Shown here piece after piece: positions 1 to 11,125 of a DNA stretch of 64,000 nt; position 1 is the first letter of the stretch, and every line of letters starts with the position of its first letter. The stretch is taken from assembly GCA_020740775.1 (NCBI GenBank), contig JAHEWK010000005.1, forward strand, positions 1,178,001 through 1,242,000. Reading direction: 5' to 3'. The notes beneath the pieces are model-generated. The model did no database searches. It had not been told where the DNA came from and worked only from the letters and a program-made list of their open reading frames with translations. Source of the stretch: Ilyonectria destructans. Its lineage: Eukaryota; Ascomycota; Sordariomycetes; Hypocreales; Nectriaceae. The translations under genes and the position numbers were made by a program.

Positions 1-1821
1 GCAGGTAGCAGTTGAGACAAAACAGGACTTACAGTTTCTCCACACCCGCTCGTCAAGGTCGTTGAGTGGGACATAGTCCGCATTAAACAAATCAACGTCT
101 TTGTTAGAAGTTGTGACTGGAATCACTACAGCAGAGTAGTCTAGCACATTTGTGAATGTGGTATAACCTGAACATGGTCAGTACCGAACATACGGACTTT
201 TCTCAGGTCAATCATGGGCAAGTTACCGTAATAGTCATATTTTCCAGGCCTTGCTGCCGCAAAGGGCGCCACAGGAGCGATCAAGGCTACCACAGGCTCA
301 TCTGTCCCCGTCAGTTGGGATGTGGAGTTCCAGTATTCCATGTATTCTTTCTGGTACGCGCGCTTTGCCACGTTCGTCGCTGCGATGTGAGATGCCGTCT
401 TTTCGGCACTTGGTTCCCGGCCATAAGTCCGAGCAATTTGATCTGAAATAGGCTCACCCGAAAGCGAGAAAGCCTTGTGCACATCGTGACCCCCATCAAA
501 TGTCCAAATGTCGTCCTGAGCTGAATTAGTCACGTACTTCCCACAAGAATGGACCATGACGGATTTCTTACCACTATATCGGCTCCGCGTTTGTGACAGG
601 GTGGCTTCCACTTGATCACCTTATGGCTCAACCTCGTGAGGGCGTCAACAACCAAATTCAGCGCACGGGAAACCGGTGGATGAACTGAAACCTGACCATC
701 GTTCAGGAGGAGCCCAAATGCCATTGGCCTGTCGCTGTTAAGAGCTTGCTGAAAAACTGGCTCTCGCCACGGCAACTCCAATGCTAGCGGATCATGAAGC
801 CACGGCTTTGTGCCAAGCACTGCTTGCACAAAAATCTTGAGTGATTCGACCGTCGTAGCCAGGGGGCCAACAACACTCAACAGTGAACTCTGGCCATCCA
901 TGCTATTCGCCATCCCTTCGTAGGGGATCCTTCCGCTCGAAGGTTTCAATCCGCACAGTCCATTGAAAGCCGAAGGAATTCGAATGCTGCCTCCAATGTC
1001 TGTCCCGACCCCTAAGGGGCTTCCGCGGAGTGCAAGTAGAGCTCCTTCTCCACCGGAGCTGCCCCCTGACGATAGCAGCCTGTTCTTTGGATTCGGCGTG
1101 TATCCGATGATGTTGTTAATCGTTTCACCGACCATGAGCGTATGGGGGACACTCGTTTTGCAGTACAACAGCGCACCAAGTTCTCTCAATTCACGCACAA
1201 GTTCGCTTTCGTGAACTTTCTCTTTGCCTGTGCCTTTCTTCCCCTCAAATGTTCCGATCCAGCCGGCATAGCCCATGGTTGTTTCCACGCCTTTGACATG
1301 CAGCTGATCTTTGAGACTGATAGGGAGACCATGTAGAGGACCTACAGGCTTCCCAGTCTTGAGGAAAATATCGTCAAGCCTTTGAGCATCATTCAAGGCA
1401 GTTTCGAAGAAGATCTCGTGCAGACAATTGGTCTGATCATTACGATAGTCAGGAATGGGCTCTCACACAAAGATGCAGATAGCTTTTCGAAAGAGCAACA
1501 TGTTGGTGAGGGATTTCTGGCACTGACCATTTGATGGGCAAGCGCCGCTCGATGGCAAAAGGCCTCAAGCACCTTGCGTGCTTTCCACTTGCCGGCATGG
1601 ATATGTCGTAGTATCACAGATGCTTCAGCTTCGGTATACTCAACTTCCGATTCAGATAGAAATTGACGGATGTATTCATTTGTCACATCTCTCTGCACTT
1701 GAGGCGATGGTAAAGTAACAGGGAGGACCCATTCTGGTGGGATGAGGCTGTTGACAGACTCTCGCTTTCTTGTGGCTGCCGATTGCCAAGTTGACATCTC
1801 TTCAGTAGGCGACGAAGACAT
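1..1821 (-). CDS. AmdS-type amidase, 3' end cut by window edge
   Basis: Amidase-signature hydrolase that would release ammonia from small amides. Exons read 1821-1528, 1432-572, 515-227 and 167-33. A GTAAGT donor at 32 opens another intron, so the C-terminus lies outside the window. The start is the ATG at 1821 (MSSSPTEEM); an in-frame ATG at 1872 is less likely. The Ser-cisSer-Lys triad is visible: Lys ~139 in GLPISLKD, the GGSSGGEGALL block at 221-231, and TDIGGSIR with the nucleophile Ser ~247. The intron positions restore the family's conserved C-terminal run (YYGYTTFTNVLDYSAVVIPV). No lesion is seen. The gene is divergent from the urea permease across a GATA-rich spacer. Substrate (acetamide or another amide) cannot be told from sequence. 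Confidence 0.9.
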
Positions 1822-2159
1822 TTTAATTTGTTTGACTGTCAGCCATGGGCAAAAGTGCCACGTCGGGCTCATTTAAGAACAAAAGTTGGGGTCGTATTTT
1901 GCATGGTTGGTTCACCCAATGAGTAAGCAAATACTCGGAGTTGTTCGGGGTTACTCCGATACATTTCTCACATGCATGGAATACTCCAAGTGCATCTCGT
2001 GTACTTCAAAGTACTCCAACTTATAGGAAGTGGTGTGAGAAGTTCGCTCCAAGTTGGTTTGGGGTGCGTAATCGATGGATTGAAGGTACTGTATTCACAA
2101 CGGCAAACGAGTCCGGAACTACTCCAATCTTGACCTTAAGGTTTCCAATCACTCCCAAT

Positions 2160-2440
2160 AGATATCAAAAGCCTCCAATGGCTCGCTCTAATCATTTTAG
2201 ATAGCTAGGCCTTGAATCCTCCAAGTCACCCCAACTATGTAGATATCGGAAGCCTCCAATAGATCTACCCTGGTCGAGCCGTTTTAGATGTAACCCCTGC
2301 AATCACTCCAGACAGAACGTATCACAAGCCTCTGATCTATCTACCCCGCTCTAATCAATTCTGGGACCCCAGGCTCGACTTTGAAGCCTCCAAATCATGC
2401 CAACTATCTGAAGGCCTCGCAAGGTTCCAATGCTACATCA
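2160..2440. repeat. Degenerate ~80-bp direct repeat, about three units
   Basis: Units begin near 2161, 2242 and 2320. They share GATATC-RR-AAGCCTCCAAT (weaker in the third), then a block containing CTCTAATC or GATCTACC, then TTTTAGAT. Divergence is substantial, so this is an old tandem array. Looser CTCCAA/CTCCAAT echoes extend left to about 1950. It lies between the amidase and urea permease start codons. It could be a regulatory minisatellite or an eroded element. Confidence 0.55.
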
Positions 2441-2606
2441 CCCCAATTCGAGCGGAGTCGAGCTTTACTCTGCCTTATCTGCTTATGAGCGGGGTAAGAG
2501 GTAACACTTCAGGGTTGTTTATCACTTGATGGAGATTGATGCAACATAGATATAATGACACATTTCCCCTGAGAGCTACGATGCCGATTTTCTATTCCTT
2601 CTATCT
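2199..2606. promoter_or_regulatory. Cluster of six GATA-factor (HGATAR) motifs
   Basis: HGATAR matches are at 2199-2204 (AGATAG), 2337-2342 (CTATCT, minus strand), 2404-2409 (CTATCT), 2475-2480 (TTATCT), 2519-2524 (TTATCA) and 2601-2606 (CTATCT). AreA/Nit2-type nitrogen regulators bind this motif, often in multiples, upstream of permease and amidase genes. Here the cluster sits between two such divergent genes. Binding is inferred; the motif is short and can occur by chance. Confidence 0.5.
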
Positions 2607-2673
2607 TTGTCTCTACCAGACGTAGAACTGAAGTTTCTCGGCAATATTTCATCTTGCCAGGATTTATTACATC

Positions 2674-4977
2674 ATGGCCTCTACCGCAAATGGTCTCGAA
2701 ATCCTCTCGCAAGGGATAGGGTATGGTATCATTGTTGGTATCGGTGGCTTCTTTGCCATTTTCATGTAAGATGACGCATGCTCTCTGGATCGCTTGACCA
2801 CACTTTGATTGATTCAAATAATCTAACGAGTAAAAGGCTTATCCTCACATACTTTCAAAATCGGTACACGGCGCTTTCTACGCACAATGCAGAAGAATTC
2901 AACACGGCGTCTCGATCAGTCAAACCTGGGTTGATTGCCACCGGAATCGTGTCTTCTTGGACATGGTCTGCGACTCTCCTGACCTCGTCGACATTCGCCT
3001 ACAGTTATGGTATATCTGGTGGCATGTGGTACGCCGCCAATGGTACACTGCAGATCCTCTTGTTCGGGCTGATTGCCATCAAGATCAAGGCGCACGCCCC
3101 TGGAGCGCATACATTCCCCGAGATAGTCCTTAGTCGACATGGACGTTTTGCTCATCTGACCTATTGGTTCTTCGGCATAGCTACCAACATGCTGGTCGGT
3201 TCTTGCCTGGTTCTTGGCGGAGCCCAAGTCGTCACTGCATTGTCCGGTGTAAATGTATATGCCGCTTGTTGGATCATTCCTTTCGTGGTAGCCGCCTACG
3301 TCGTTTCGGGTGGACTGAGGAGTACTTTTATTGCCGATTACACGCATACAGTCATTCTGTACGTGGCCATTATCGTTTTTGCTTTTACAGTCTATCTGCC
3401 CAGCGGGCCACTCGGTGGCCTAGATCGATTCTATGACCTCCTTGTCGAGGCATCGGAGAAGACGCCTGTTGAAAGGAATCATGAAGGGTCTTATCTGACT
3501 TTCCATTCGGTTGACGGGTTGATCTTTGCTTGGAGTAAGTCTTGCTGGAAGTAAGGCGAACTGGATCTGACCTTTTGCTTTAGACTTATTGATTGCTGGT
3601 TTCGCCAATGTTTGGCTTGATCAAGCCTACTGGCAGCGTGCAATCGCCTCTCAGCCACACACGTCAGTCAAGGCATACATCGCAGGTGGCATCGCCTGGT
3701 ACGGGATTCCATTTGGCTTTGCAACTGCCATGGGTCTCGGCTGCGTGGCTCTGACTGCTGATCCGGCCTTTCCAACCTACCCCAACCCACTGAGCGCTGC
3801 TCAAAATGGCGCTGGCCTGAGTGCACCTGCGGCGGCTATCGCTCTCCTGGGAAAAGGAGGTGCTGGGCTCATGTTGCTGCTCCTGTTCATGGCCGTCACC
3901 TCTGCGACGAGCGCGGAACTGATCGCGGCCAGTTCACTATTGACGTTCGATATATACAAGGCGTATATCCGGCCTCGAGCTTCCAGTACTGAACTAGTCA
4001 AGATCTCCCACGGTGGCATTCTCCTATATGCGGCCCTCTTGGCAGGGTAAGTCGATCAGGATCACTATTATCCTTGAACTAATTAATTACTAACGCAAAC
4101 TAGATTTTGCTGCATTTTGAATGCCGTGTCCATCGACCTCACATGGATTCTCACAGTCCTGGGTGTTATTGTCGGTGGCGGTGTCTTTCCAATTGCCTTG
4201 ATTCTCCTTTGGCGCCGAATGTCCTGGGTGGCGACTGTAGTCTCCCCTTGGGCCGGTCTCGCTTGCGGGCTGACCGCTTGGCTCGTCGTTACCAAAAGAC
4301 GTAGCGGGAATATCAACGTCCACACCACGGGAGAACCTCTGAACGCCCTCGCGGGTAACATTACGTCAGTCATGACGGGATTGCTGCTTGCTATTGTGCT
4401 TAGCTTTCTGTTCCCCACCAAATACTCCAGTTCTGATCCAGAAGCCATCGCCCGCGATGCAAAAATCAAGGGCATAATCGTCTCTGACGGCGAGAGTGTT
4501 GATGCCTGTGGTTCGACGGTCCAGTCTGGAGTTCTGACTGAAAAGCCAGCTGCACTGGTCATGAACAAGTCAAATGGAAGAAACGTCGAACATCCAGACA
4601 TCGGTCAACTTGAATCTCAATCCACTAGCGACAAAGCTGCTCCTCAAACCGATACAGCAGTGGATAATATCGCGTCAAACCAACTTGGCAGTCCCTTCAT
4701 CGAGCCCATGAACGCGGAAGAAGTGAGAAAGGCCACGCGGCTCGCTATCATTGTGAACGGAGTGTTCATCCTGGTCGCTGTATTGCTGGTTCCTTACACA
4801 CTATTTGGGTCCTCCTGGACCTTTTCCCGTGCCGGCTTCAAAGGATGGTGCATCGTGAGTTTTATTTGGGTTTGGGTTGGAATGTTTATCTGCGTTTTCT
4901 GGCCGCTATTTGAGAGCAGGTCGTCAATCGCAAAGATTTTCAGAGGGATTGTTAGGGATATGGGGAGAGATAGTTAG
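2674..4977 (+). CDS. dur3: Urea active transporter, DUR3 type
   Basis: Sodium:solute-symporter family permease that would import urea across the plasma membrane. Exons read 2674-2765, 2837-3534, 3584-4046 and 4104-4977, giving 708 aa, the usual DUR3 length. Joining exons restores conserved runs: LILTYFQNRYT after intron 1, then NLLIAGFANVWLDQAYWQRA after intron 2. Intron 3 has a TACTAAC branch point at 4088. Many hydrophobic segments span the protein. A hydrophilic loop around residues 460-540 separates the main core from the last two membrane segments. ATG 2674 is chosen because it precedes the conserved N-terminal membrane segment. The gene is divergent from the amidase, and the spacer carries GATA motifs, so nitrogen control is likely. 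Confidence 0.92.
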
Positions 4978-5998
4978 AAGACACTACAGAGTATAGCGTC
5001 ACTAACGTCAATGGATACATGATCTCCATCTCCTGCACGAAAGGCAAGCCAAATAGTTCGTTGCGGACTGGGAAAGAAAGTGCACAGTCAGCACTACCTT
5101 CCTAGCGTTAACATTCATTAGTAACATCTCTCCCAATGAACTCTCAGAGGTGAACGAACGGATGGCGAGATAGCACAGTGACAATACATAAATACATGAC
5201 AAAAAAGATGCAAAAAAGAAACATACAACACCTGGCATTCGCTGGTCGTCACCGACCCAACTACTACTCAAGCGCTCCTCAGCTTGACTCTGGGAGAGCG
5301 AACGGGATCCCGTATTCTCTAAGGGCTATGGTCGTATGTGGTGGGAAGTGGTGGTGAGGGGGACTATCACGATGTTGTAGAAGGGAGGAGATGGGCTGCT
5401 CTGATGAGTGTAGATCTGATCTGCGTGTACTTCGCTGGCTCGCTTGCTGACTTACCCTGGACTCCCGATTGAAAAGCCAAGACGGCAATTGGCGGGCGGC
5501 GTGAGGGACGCACTGAGCAACCCCTGAACACCCCCCGGGAGAGCCGTGCGCGGAACATCCAAGCCCACTAAATACGGTTGACCAACCCGCTACAGCAGGA
5601 TCGTAAACCCCCTGTAAGACCCAGATTCAGGCGATTCGCATGCTGGCTATGTCATTGTTTTGGCAGCCTCAGGGATTCCCCTGGCGTCAGGAGGGGCACA
5701 TTTCTGAAACGGGAGAGCTCCAAGACGAAACTGTTCGACTTGGCATCCGCCAGCTCTTTGTTACATGTGCGTCCTGTCAACTCAATTGTCCTTTTGTCCT
5801 CCTCTTCTTTTCTATCTTCTTTTATATTTAAGCTGCCGAGTGCTGAGCTCTTGGGAGAGTCCTAGACGACGTCACATCACGTCAGCAGGCTGATCTTAGC
5901 TCTTACTCTACGGGGAGCTACTTAGCTACCCACCACCACAGACAAACCGCTTCTCAGCTCTTCCCAACACCAATCACAAACCAATTGATATCTTCACC
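4978..5998. other. Intergenic: DUR3 3' region and P450 promoter
   Basis: No gene seen. The left part is the 3' flank of the urea permease. The right part is the P450 promoter, with a pyrimidine-rich TTTTATATTTAAG stretch near 5820-5831 and paired ACGTCA motifs at 5869 and 5879. Confidence 0.6.
5868..5885. promoter_or_regulatory. Two CRE-like ACGTCA motifs, one helical turn apart
   Basis: ACGTCA occurs at 5869-5874 and again at 5879-5884, in the same orientation and 10 bp apart, about 115 bp upstream of the P450 ATG. ACGTCA is the half site of CRE/bZIP factors. The spacing would place both on the same face of the helix. Function is inferred. Confidence 0.4.
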
Positions 5999-7784
5999 AT
6001 GGCCCAGCAGGCGCTCTCCGTCGTCGGCGTCGTCCTCGACTCCCTCACGTGGACGCGGGTGCTCGGCTACGGCTTCCTCTTCCTCGTGGCCTCGTTCGTC
6101 TTCGACACGGCCAGCCATCCTCGATATCCAAAGGAGATTCCGTGGATGGGCAACGGAGGTGGCGGATGGCTGGCCAAGGTGCGCAATGGCATCGCCTACT
6201 TTACGCAGCACCGCAACTGGATCCAGGAAGGCTACAACAAGGCGAGTTGCTTATATCCAACTCCTCCTCCTCATCGGTCGTGACGCTGACAATCATCACA
6301 GTATGGCAAGCAAGACGTCGCCTTCGTCGCTCCCGCTTCCATCTCGCGTCCCGACGACGTCATCCTCCCACGCTCTCAGATCGCCTGGATGATGGACCAG
6401 CCGGATAACGTCCTCTCCGCCGACCACGCCCACAGCCACATCCTGCACTCGCCGTACAACTTCCTCGGCCACGACCTCGACCGCGATGCCTTCGCCAGCC
6501 GCGCCATGCACAAGTACCTGGCGCGCCACCTCTCCAGCCTCATCCCGGACGTCGAGGACGAGGTCAACGCCGCCGTCGACGACGTCATGGGCACCGACGC
6601 CGACAACTGGACCAAGGTGAACCTGTGGGACATGTGGCTGGCCATTGTCCCCCGCGTCACCAACCGCTTGCTCGTCGGCGAGCCCATCTGCCGCGAGGAC
6701 CGCTTCCTCCAGGCCATGGTCAAGTTCGTCGACGACGTCATCCGCAACAGCTTCCTGCTCAAGATGTTCCCGCTCGTGCTGCACCCAATTGTCGGCCGCC
6801 TGCTGGCCATCCCCAACTGGCTGCACTGGCGCGCCGCAAGCCGCTTCGTCCTGCCCGTCATCAAGCAGCGCATGCACGACATGGAGCAAAAGGAGCTCGG
6901 CAACCCGGAGTACAAGCACTGGACACCGCCGGAGGACTTCATCACTTGGGATATCCGCCTCGCCCGCTTCGAGCGCAACGTCTTTGAGCTCGACCCGGCC
7001 GTCATCTCCAAGCGCTTGCTGCCTATCGAGTTCGCCGCCATCCACACCACCGCCCTCACCGGCCAGTCACTGATGTTGGATCTCCTCACCACTCGCCCCG
7101 AAGACGGCGTCCTCGATGCCCTCCGCGAAGAGCTCAACGCCCACAAGCCTGCTGAGGGGCACTGGACCAAGATTGGCCTTGCCTCCCTTCTGCGACTAGA
7201 CTCGTCCATCCGCGAGTCGCAGCGCCTCAGCAACTTCGCAGCCACCCTCGTCGAGCGCCAGGTCATTACTCGCGAGGGCCTGCACAACCCGACTCTCGGC
7301 TGGACGCTCCCCTACGGAGCCTTTGTGACGGTCAACCTGGAAGGCACGCACCATGATGACGAGCTGTACCCCGGTGGCCAGGGCTATAACCCCTGGCGAT
7401 ACTCGCAAGTCCGAGAGGCGTGGGAGCAGAAGTCGGAGGAGGAGCGACAGGAGAACCCCGAAGATGGTACCAAGGCCAGAGGACTCGGCATGGTGACGAC
7501 GAGCGATCGTCATCTGGCGTTTGGGCACGGAAGACACGCATGGTGAGTCCCTTTCCGTTCCCCGGTGATATACTCCGCCTGTAGCACTGCTAACCACAAC
7601 CAATCGACATAGCCCCGGTCGCTTCTTCGTCGCCCACGAGCTCAAGCTCATCATGGCCGCCATCCTGCTAAAATACGACATCAAAATGATGGATGAGCGG
7701 CCTCAACCCCAGTGGTTCGGTGCCACCATCATTCCGCCTCTAGACGCCTGCGTCGAGATCCGCCGGAAACCTAGAACGGCTTGA
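5999..7784 (+). CDS. Cytochrome P450 monooxygenase
   Basis: Membrane-anchored haem-thiolate oxygenase of about 551 aa. Exons read 5999-6241, 6302-7542 and 7613-7784. The N-terminal hydrophobic anchor (residues ~16-35) is followed by a proline-containing hinge. The ExxR pair is Glu386/Arg389 (SIRESQR), followed by NPWRYS. The haem loop FGHGRHACPGR has its Cys ligand at residue 495, whose codon is split by intron 2. The I-helix has AAIHTT instead of the classical AGxDT, as in ent-kaurene-oxidase-like fungal P450s. Intron 1 only fits as a GC-AG intron (AAG|GCGAGT), which restores the family's GYNKYGK run. No biosynthetic partner genes are adjacent, so the substrate is unknown. Confidence 0.93.
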
Positions 7785-8039
7785 TATACCCCAGGATGAT
7801 CTAATTTGGACAGTTTAATATGTTGGATGATGGCGTGGCGTTTGGGGTGCTGTATTGGACACTTGGACGGATTAATTATGGATTCCTGGATATACGCATT
7901 TGAAAATGGCTTGCTCTACTTTGATGGCAAATGAATCAACTGGATATGATATACCAACACCTTTCGTCTTGACTCCCTCTTTACCCCTGAGCATCCAACA
8001 TGACATATGTTGTTACTCGTTCGACTTCCGCTCTCTCCC

Positions 8040-10444
8040 TCACAGATCGAATCCCAGCCCGTTTGTATTGCCCAAAAAGATTCCTCCCTTCGCGCCCTCT
8101 CTCAACAGGGCGCTCATATCCACCCTCCCGCCCGTCACGTACCGCTCACTCACGCCCAGGTTGACACGCCGGCTCAGCTCATCGCGCAGCTGCGCTCGCA
8201 TCGCACCCATCTCGGCCTTTGTCAGTCCGCGCGCCGCAGCCTCCTTCTTGAGACGACCACCGCCGCGGCCGCCCTTGCCCTTGCTCGCGGCGTCGAGGTC
8301 GTCGGAGTCGTACTCGACACCCAGCTCTTCAGCGGCGTTGCGCATCCACTGGTCATCGCTGTGTGCCTTCTCCTTGGCCAGCACCGTGTCGGCGAGCGTC
8401 TTGGCCAACGTCACACGCGGCTTGAGACGCGACGCCATCTTGGGGTCTAGCGGTAGCGTCTGGATGAAGTGCTCCCGCTTGGCCCCGCGCTTCTCGTGCA
8501 CCTTGTTCGCGAGGCGCCGCGTCGGCAGCACCTCTTCGGGTGCGCAGAGCATCACGCTGACTCCGCTCCGCTCACCACGCGCCGTACGGCCGGAGCGATG
8601 GATGTAGGTGTCGGCAGCGCGCGGCACGTGGTAGTGCAGCACCTGGTCGACCTCCTTGATATCGAGACCACGCGCGGCAACGTCGGTGGCGACGAGGATC
8701 GAGTTGCGCGACGCCGTGAAGCGCTCTAGCGAGCGGAGACGCGCCTTCTGGGCCATCTGCGAGTGCAGCGGCAGGGCTGCCAGGTTGAGGTTGGCGAGCA
8801 GCGGCGTGAGGCGGCGGACGGCCGAGATGGAGTTGGTGAAGACGAGGGTGCGTTTGCCGGGGTTGAGGAGCAGTACGGTATAGAGGTAGAGATCCTGTAT
8901 GTTGTTAGACACATGATTCTTGCTTGCATGTCAAGTCAACTCACCTTTTCCATTGCACCGCACTCGATCAGTCCCTCACGCAGTCCCGTGGCCATTTGGC
9001 TGACGGGGTTGACGTCGATGAACTTGGGCTCGCGCCGGAACTTGAGGCACTTCATCAAGTAGGCCATCTTATCCTGGTCGTCGACCTTCAGGTTCTTGCC
9101 CTTGTGCGCCAGCTTCATCTGGAGATCCTTGTCGAACGTGGCCGAGAAGACGAGGGTCTGTCGAGTAGCAGACGGGTCGCTGTCTTCATCGCCCTCCTCC
9201 TTATCGGAGCTGTCGTCATATGACTCCGGGTCCCGCTTGTCCAGCGCACCGATGATGTCCTGGGCCTCCTTGAACTGGCCGACCTTGAACAGCCTGTCCG
9301 CCTCGTCGACCACGAGGAAGCGGATCTTGGCAAAGGAATCCTGGAGCTCCATGTCGCCGCTCAGCACCTCCCACAGACGTCCCGGCGTGCCGATGACGAA
9401 ATCCGCCTTCTCCAGCTGTCGCTGCTGCTTGTGGATGCTCAGACCACCGGTGACGACACAGACGTACGGGGCAGCCGACAGGCCGTCGCACAGGGCCTTG
9501 AGATGGTCGCCCAGCTGCTTGGCCAACTCACGGGTCGGACTCAGAATGACTGCCAAGGGGCCGCTCTTCTTGGCCTCCTCCTCGCGGCCCTCGTACATCT
9601 CGAGCCAGCGCTCGACCATGGGGATGCCGAACGCGAGCGTCTTTCCGGAACCCGTCTGGGCCTTGCCGATGACGTCCTCGCCGGCGACAATCTCGGGGAT
9701 CGTCTGCTCCTGGATGTCGGTGGGCTTGGTGAAGCCGAGGCGGGCAATGGCCGACATGATGCGCGGCGACAGGTTCAGCGGAACCCAGGCCTCCATGTCG
9801 ACCTCTTCGTCTTCCTCTGCATCGGCCAGCGCGTCGAAGGCGTTGCCCTGTGGAGCGGACTTTTGTACTTCTTTCTGGGCCTTTGCCAGCTGCTCGTCGT
9901 CCTTGGAAACCAGCTGCTTCTTGTTCTTGTTCTTTGCGTCTTTCTTTTTGTCTTTTTTGAGCTCTTCCTTGGACTTAGCCTTGCCTTTATCCTTTGCCGT
10001 AACGTCCTTGCTCTCCAGGCCAGCTTGAGCGTTGCCAGCTTCGTCGGAACCGACACGCTCGACCTCCACAGCGTCGTCGCCAAACCCTTCAAAAGATTCG
10101 TCCGCATGATTGTCGTCGTTTTCGTCGTCTTTGTCGTTCTCGTTGGTCTCGTCGTTCTCCTCGTTCGCTACCGGTTGTTTCTTGTCCTGACTTGAAGCCA
10201 CCATGAACTGCACACGATCCCCATGCCGCACCACATCCACGCCTTCAATCACCTCGAGCGCTCCAAACTCCTCGCCGAATGTCTGCCACTCGAGGGAAGT
10301 AGCGTCGACGGCCCGACGGGTAGTAGCGCTGTTGTTCTTGCTACCCTTCTTTGCTTTTCGAGGCTGCGGCTTCGAGTTCTTGGTGCGCTTCGGGGCGGGA
10401 TCGGCTGAGGCGGGAAGCTTGCGCTTCTTCGACGGAGGTACCAT
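8040..10444 (-). CDS. mak5: ATP-dependent RNA helicase, MAK5 family
   Basis: Nucleolar DEAD-box helicase needed for 60S ribosomal subunit assembly in yeast. Two exons, 10444-8945 and 8894-8040, with a 50-nt intron, give 784 aa. The N-terminus is basic (MVPPSKKRKLP), then acidic and lysine-rich low complexity to about residue 240. Helicase motifs follow in order: GFTKPTDIQEQ (Q motif), AQTGSGKT, PTREL, TGG, GTPGR, VDEADR (DEAD motif as DEAD), SAT, then ATDVAARGLD and HRSGRTARG. An acidic insert lies between DEAD and SAT, as is usual for Mak5. The start is the ATG at 10444; an in-frame ATG at 10531 adds residues not typical of the family. Confidence 0.95.
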
Positions 10445-11125
10445 TGAACAGTCAAGTCGCCTTTTCTGGGGCGATTGTGTTTCTAGGATTGATTGCGTGT
10501 CTTTTTTTCGGGTGTCGCTGTTCACAACCACTTCCTTGGTGATACGGACAGCGGAGGTACGAAGTGGGATGAAGCTCGAAAGTGTTTTTTTTCCTGGCCT
10601 TATCCTTATCGCTTATCGCAAAAGTTGCCGATCCACCAGCCACTCCACACATCTCTCGCACGCTCACATTACAACTACTTCGTACAGCTGTTGTCTCACT
10701 GTTGGCAGGGACAAATACTCACTGAACTGCGAGTGCAAGTTCAAGACAATAAGTTAGAGTACATTCACCTAAATAGGGAAAATGTCGGCAAGTCGACACA
10801 TTCTTCACTTAACGTAAGACAAAACGGACAGCCTCCAGCATCACATCACTTATATCTCCACATTTCACCAAAGAGACATCTCTGAACACTGAGCAAACCC
10901 ATCAAATATTAAACAACCAAGGAAAAGTGTCTTTTGTCTTCCGTCAAAGGAGCCCCCGGAAAAGGTACATAATATGCTCAAATACTACCCCATTGCCACC
11001 CTTCCATTCCTTATTCCCTTTGCCGTCTGCGTTTGCCAACATTGCAAATACGAATACATACTTGTAATACATACCAAATATACCATCGTCACCATCTCGT
11101 CCGCATCTCAAGTCAAATACCTGCA
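10445..11125. other. Intergenic: MAK5 promoter and Mlp1/TPR 3' flank
   Basis: No gene seen. Left half would be MAK5 5' flank, right half the 3' untranslated region of the coiled-coil gene. Confidence 0.6.

Noticed and set aside
6296..7287. Long minus-strand frames opposite the P450
   Set aside because: Shadow frames from strong third-position GC bias; the plus strand carries ExxR and the haem loop.
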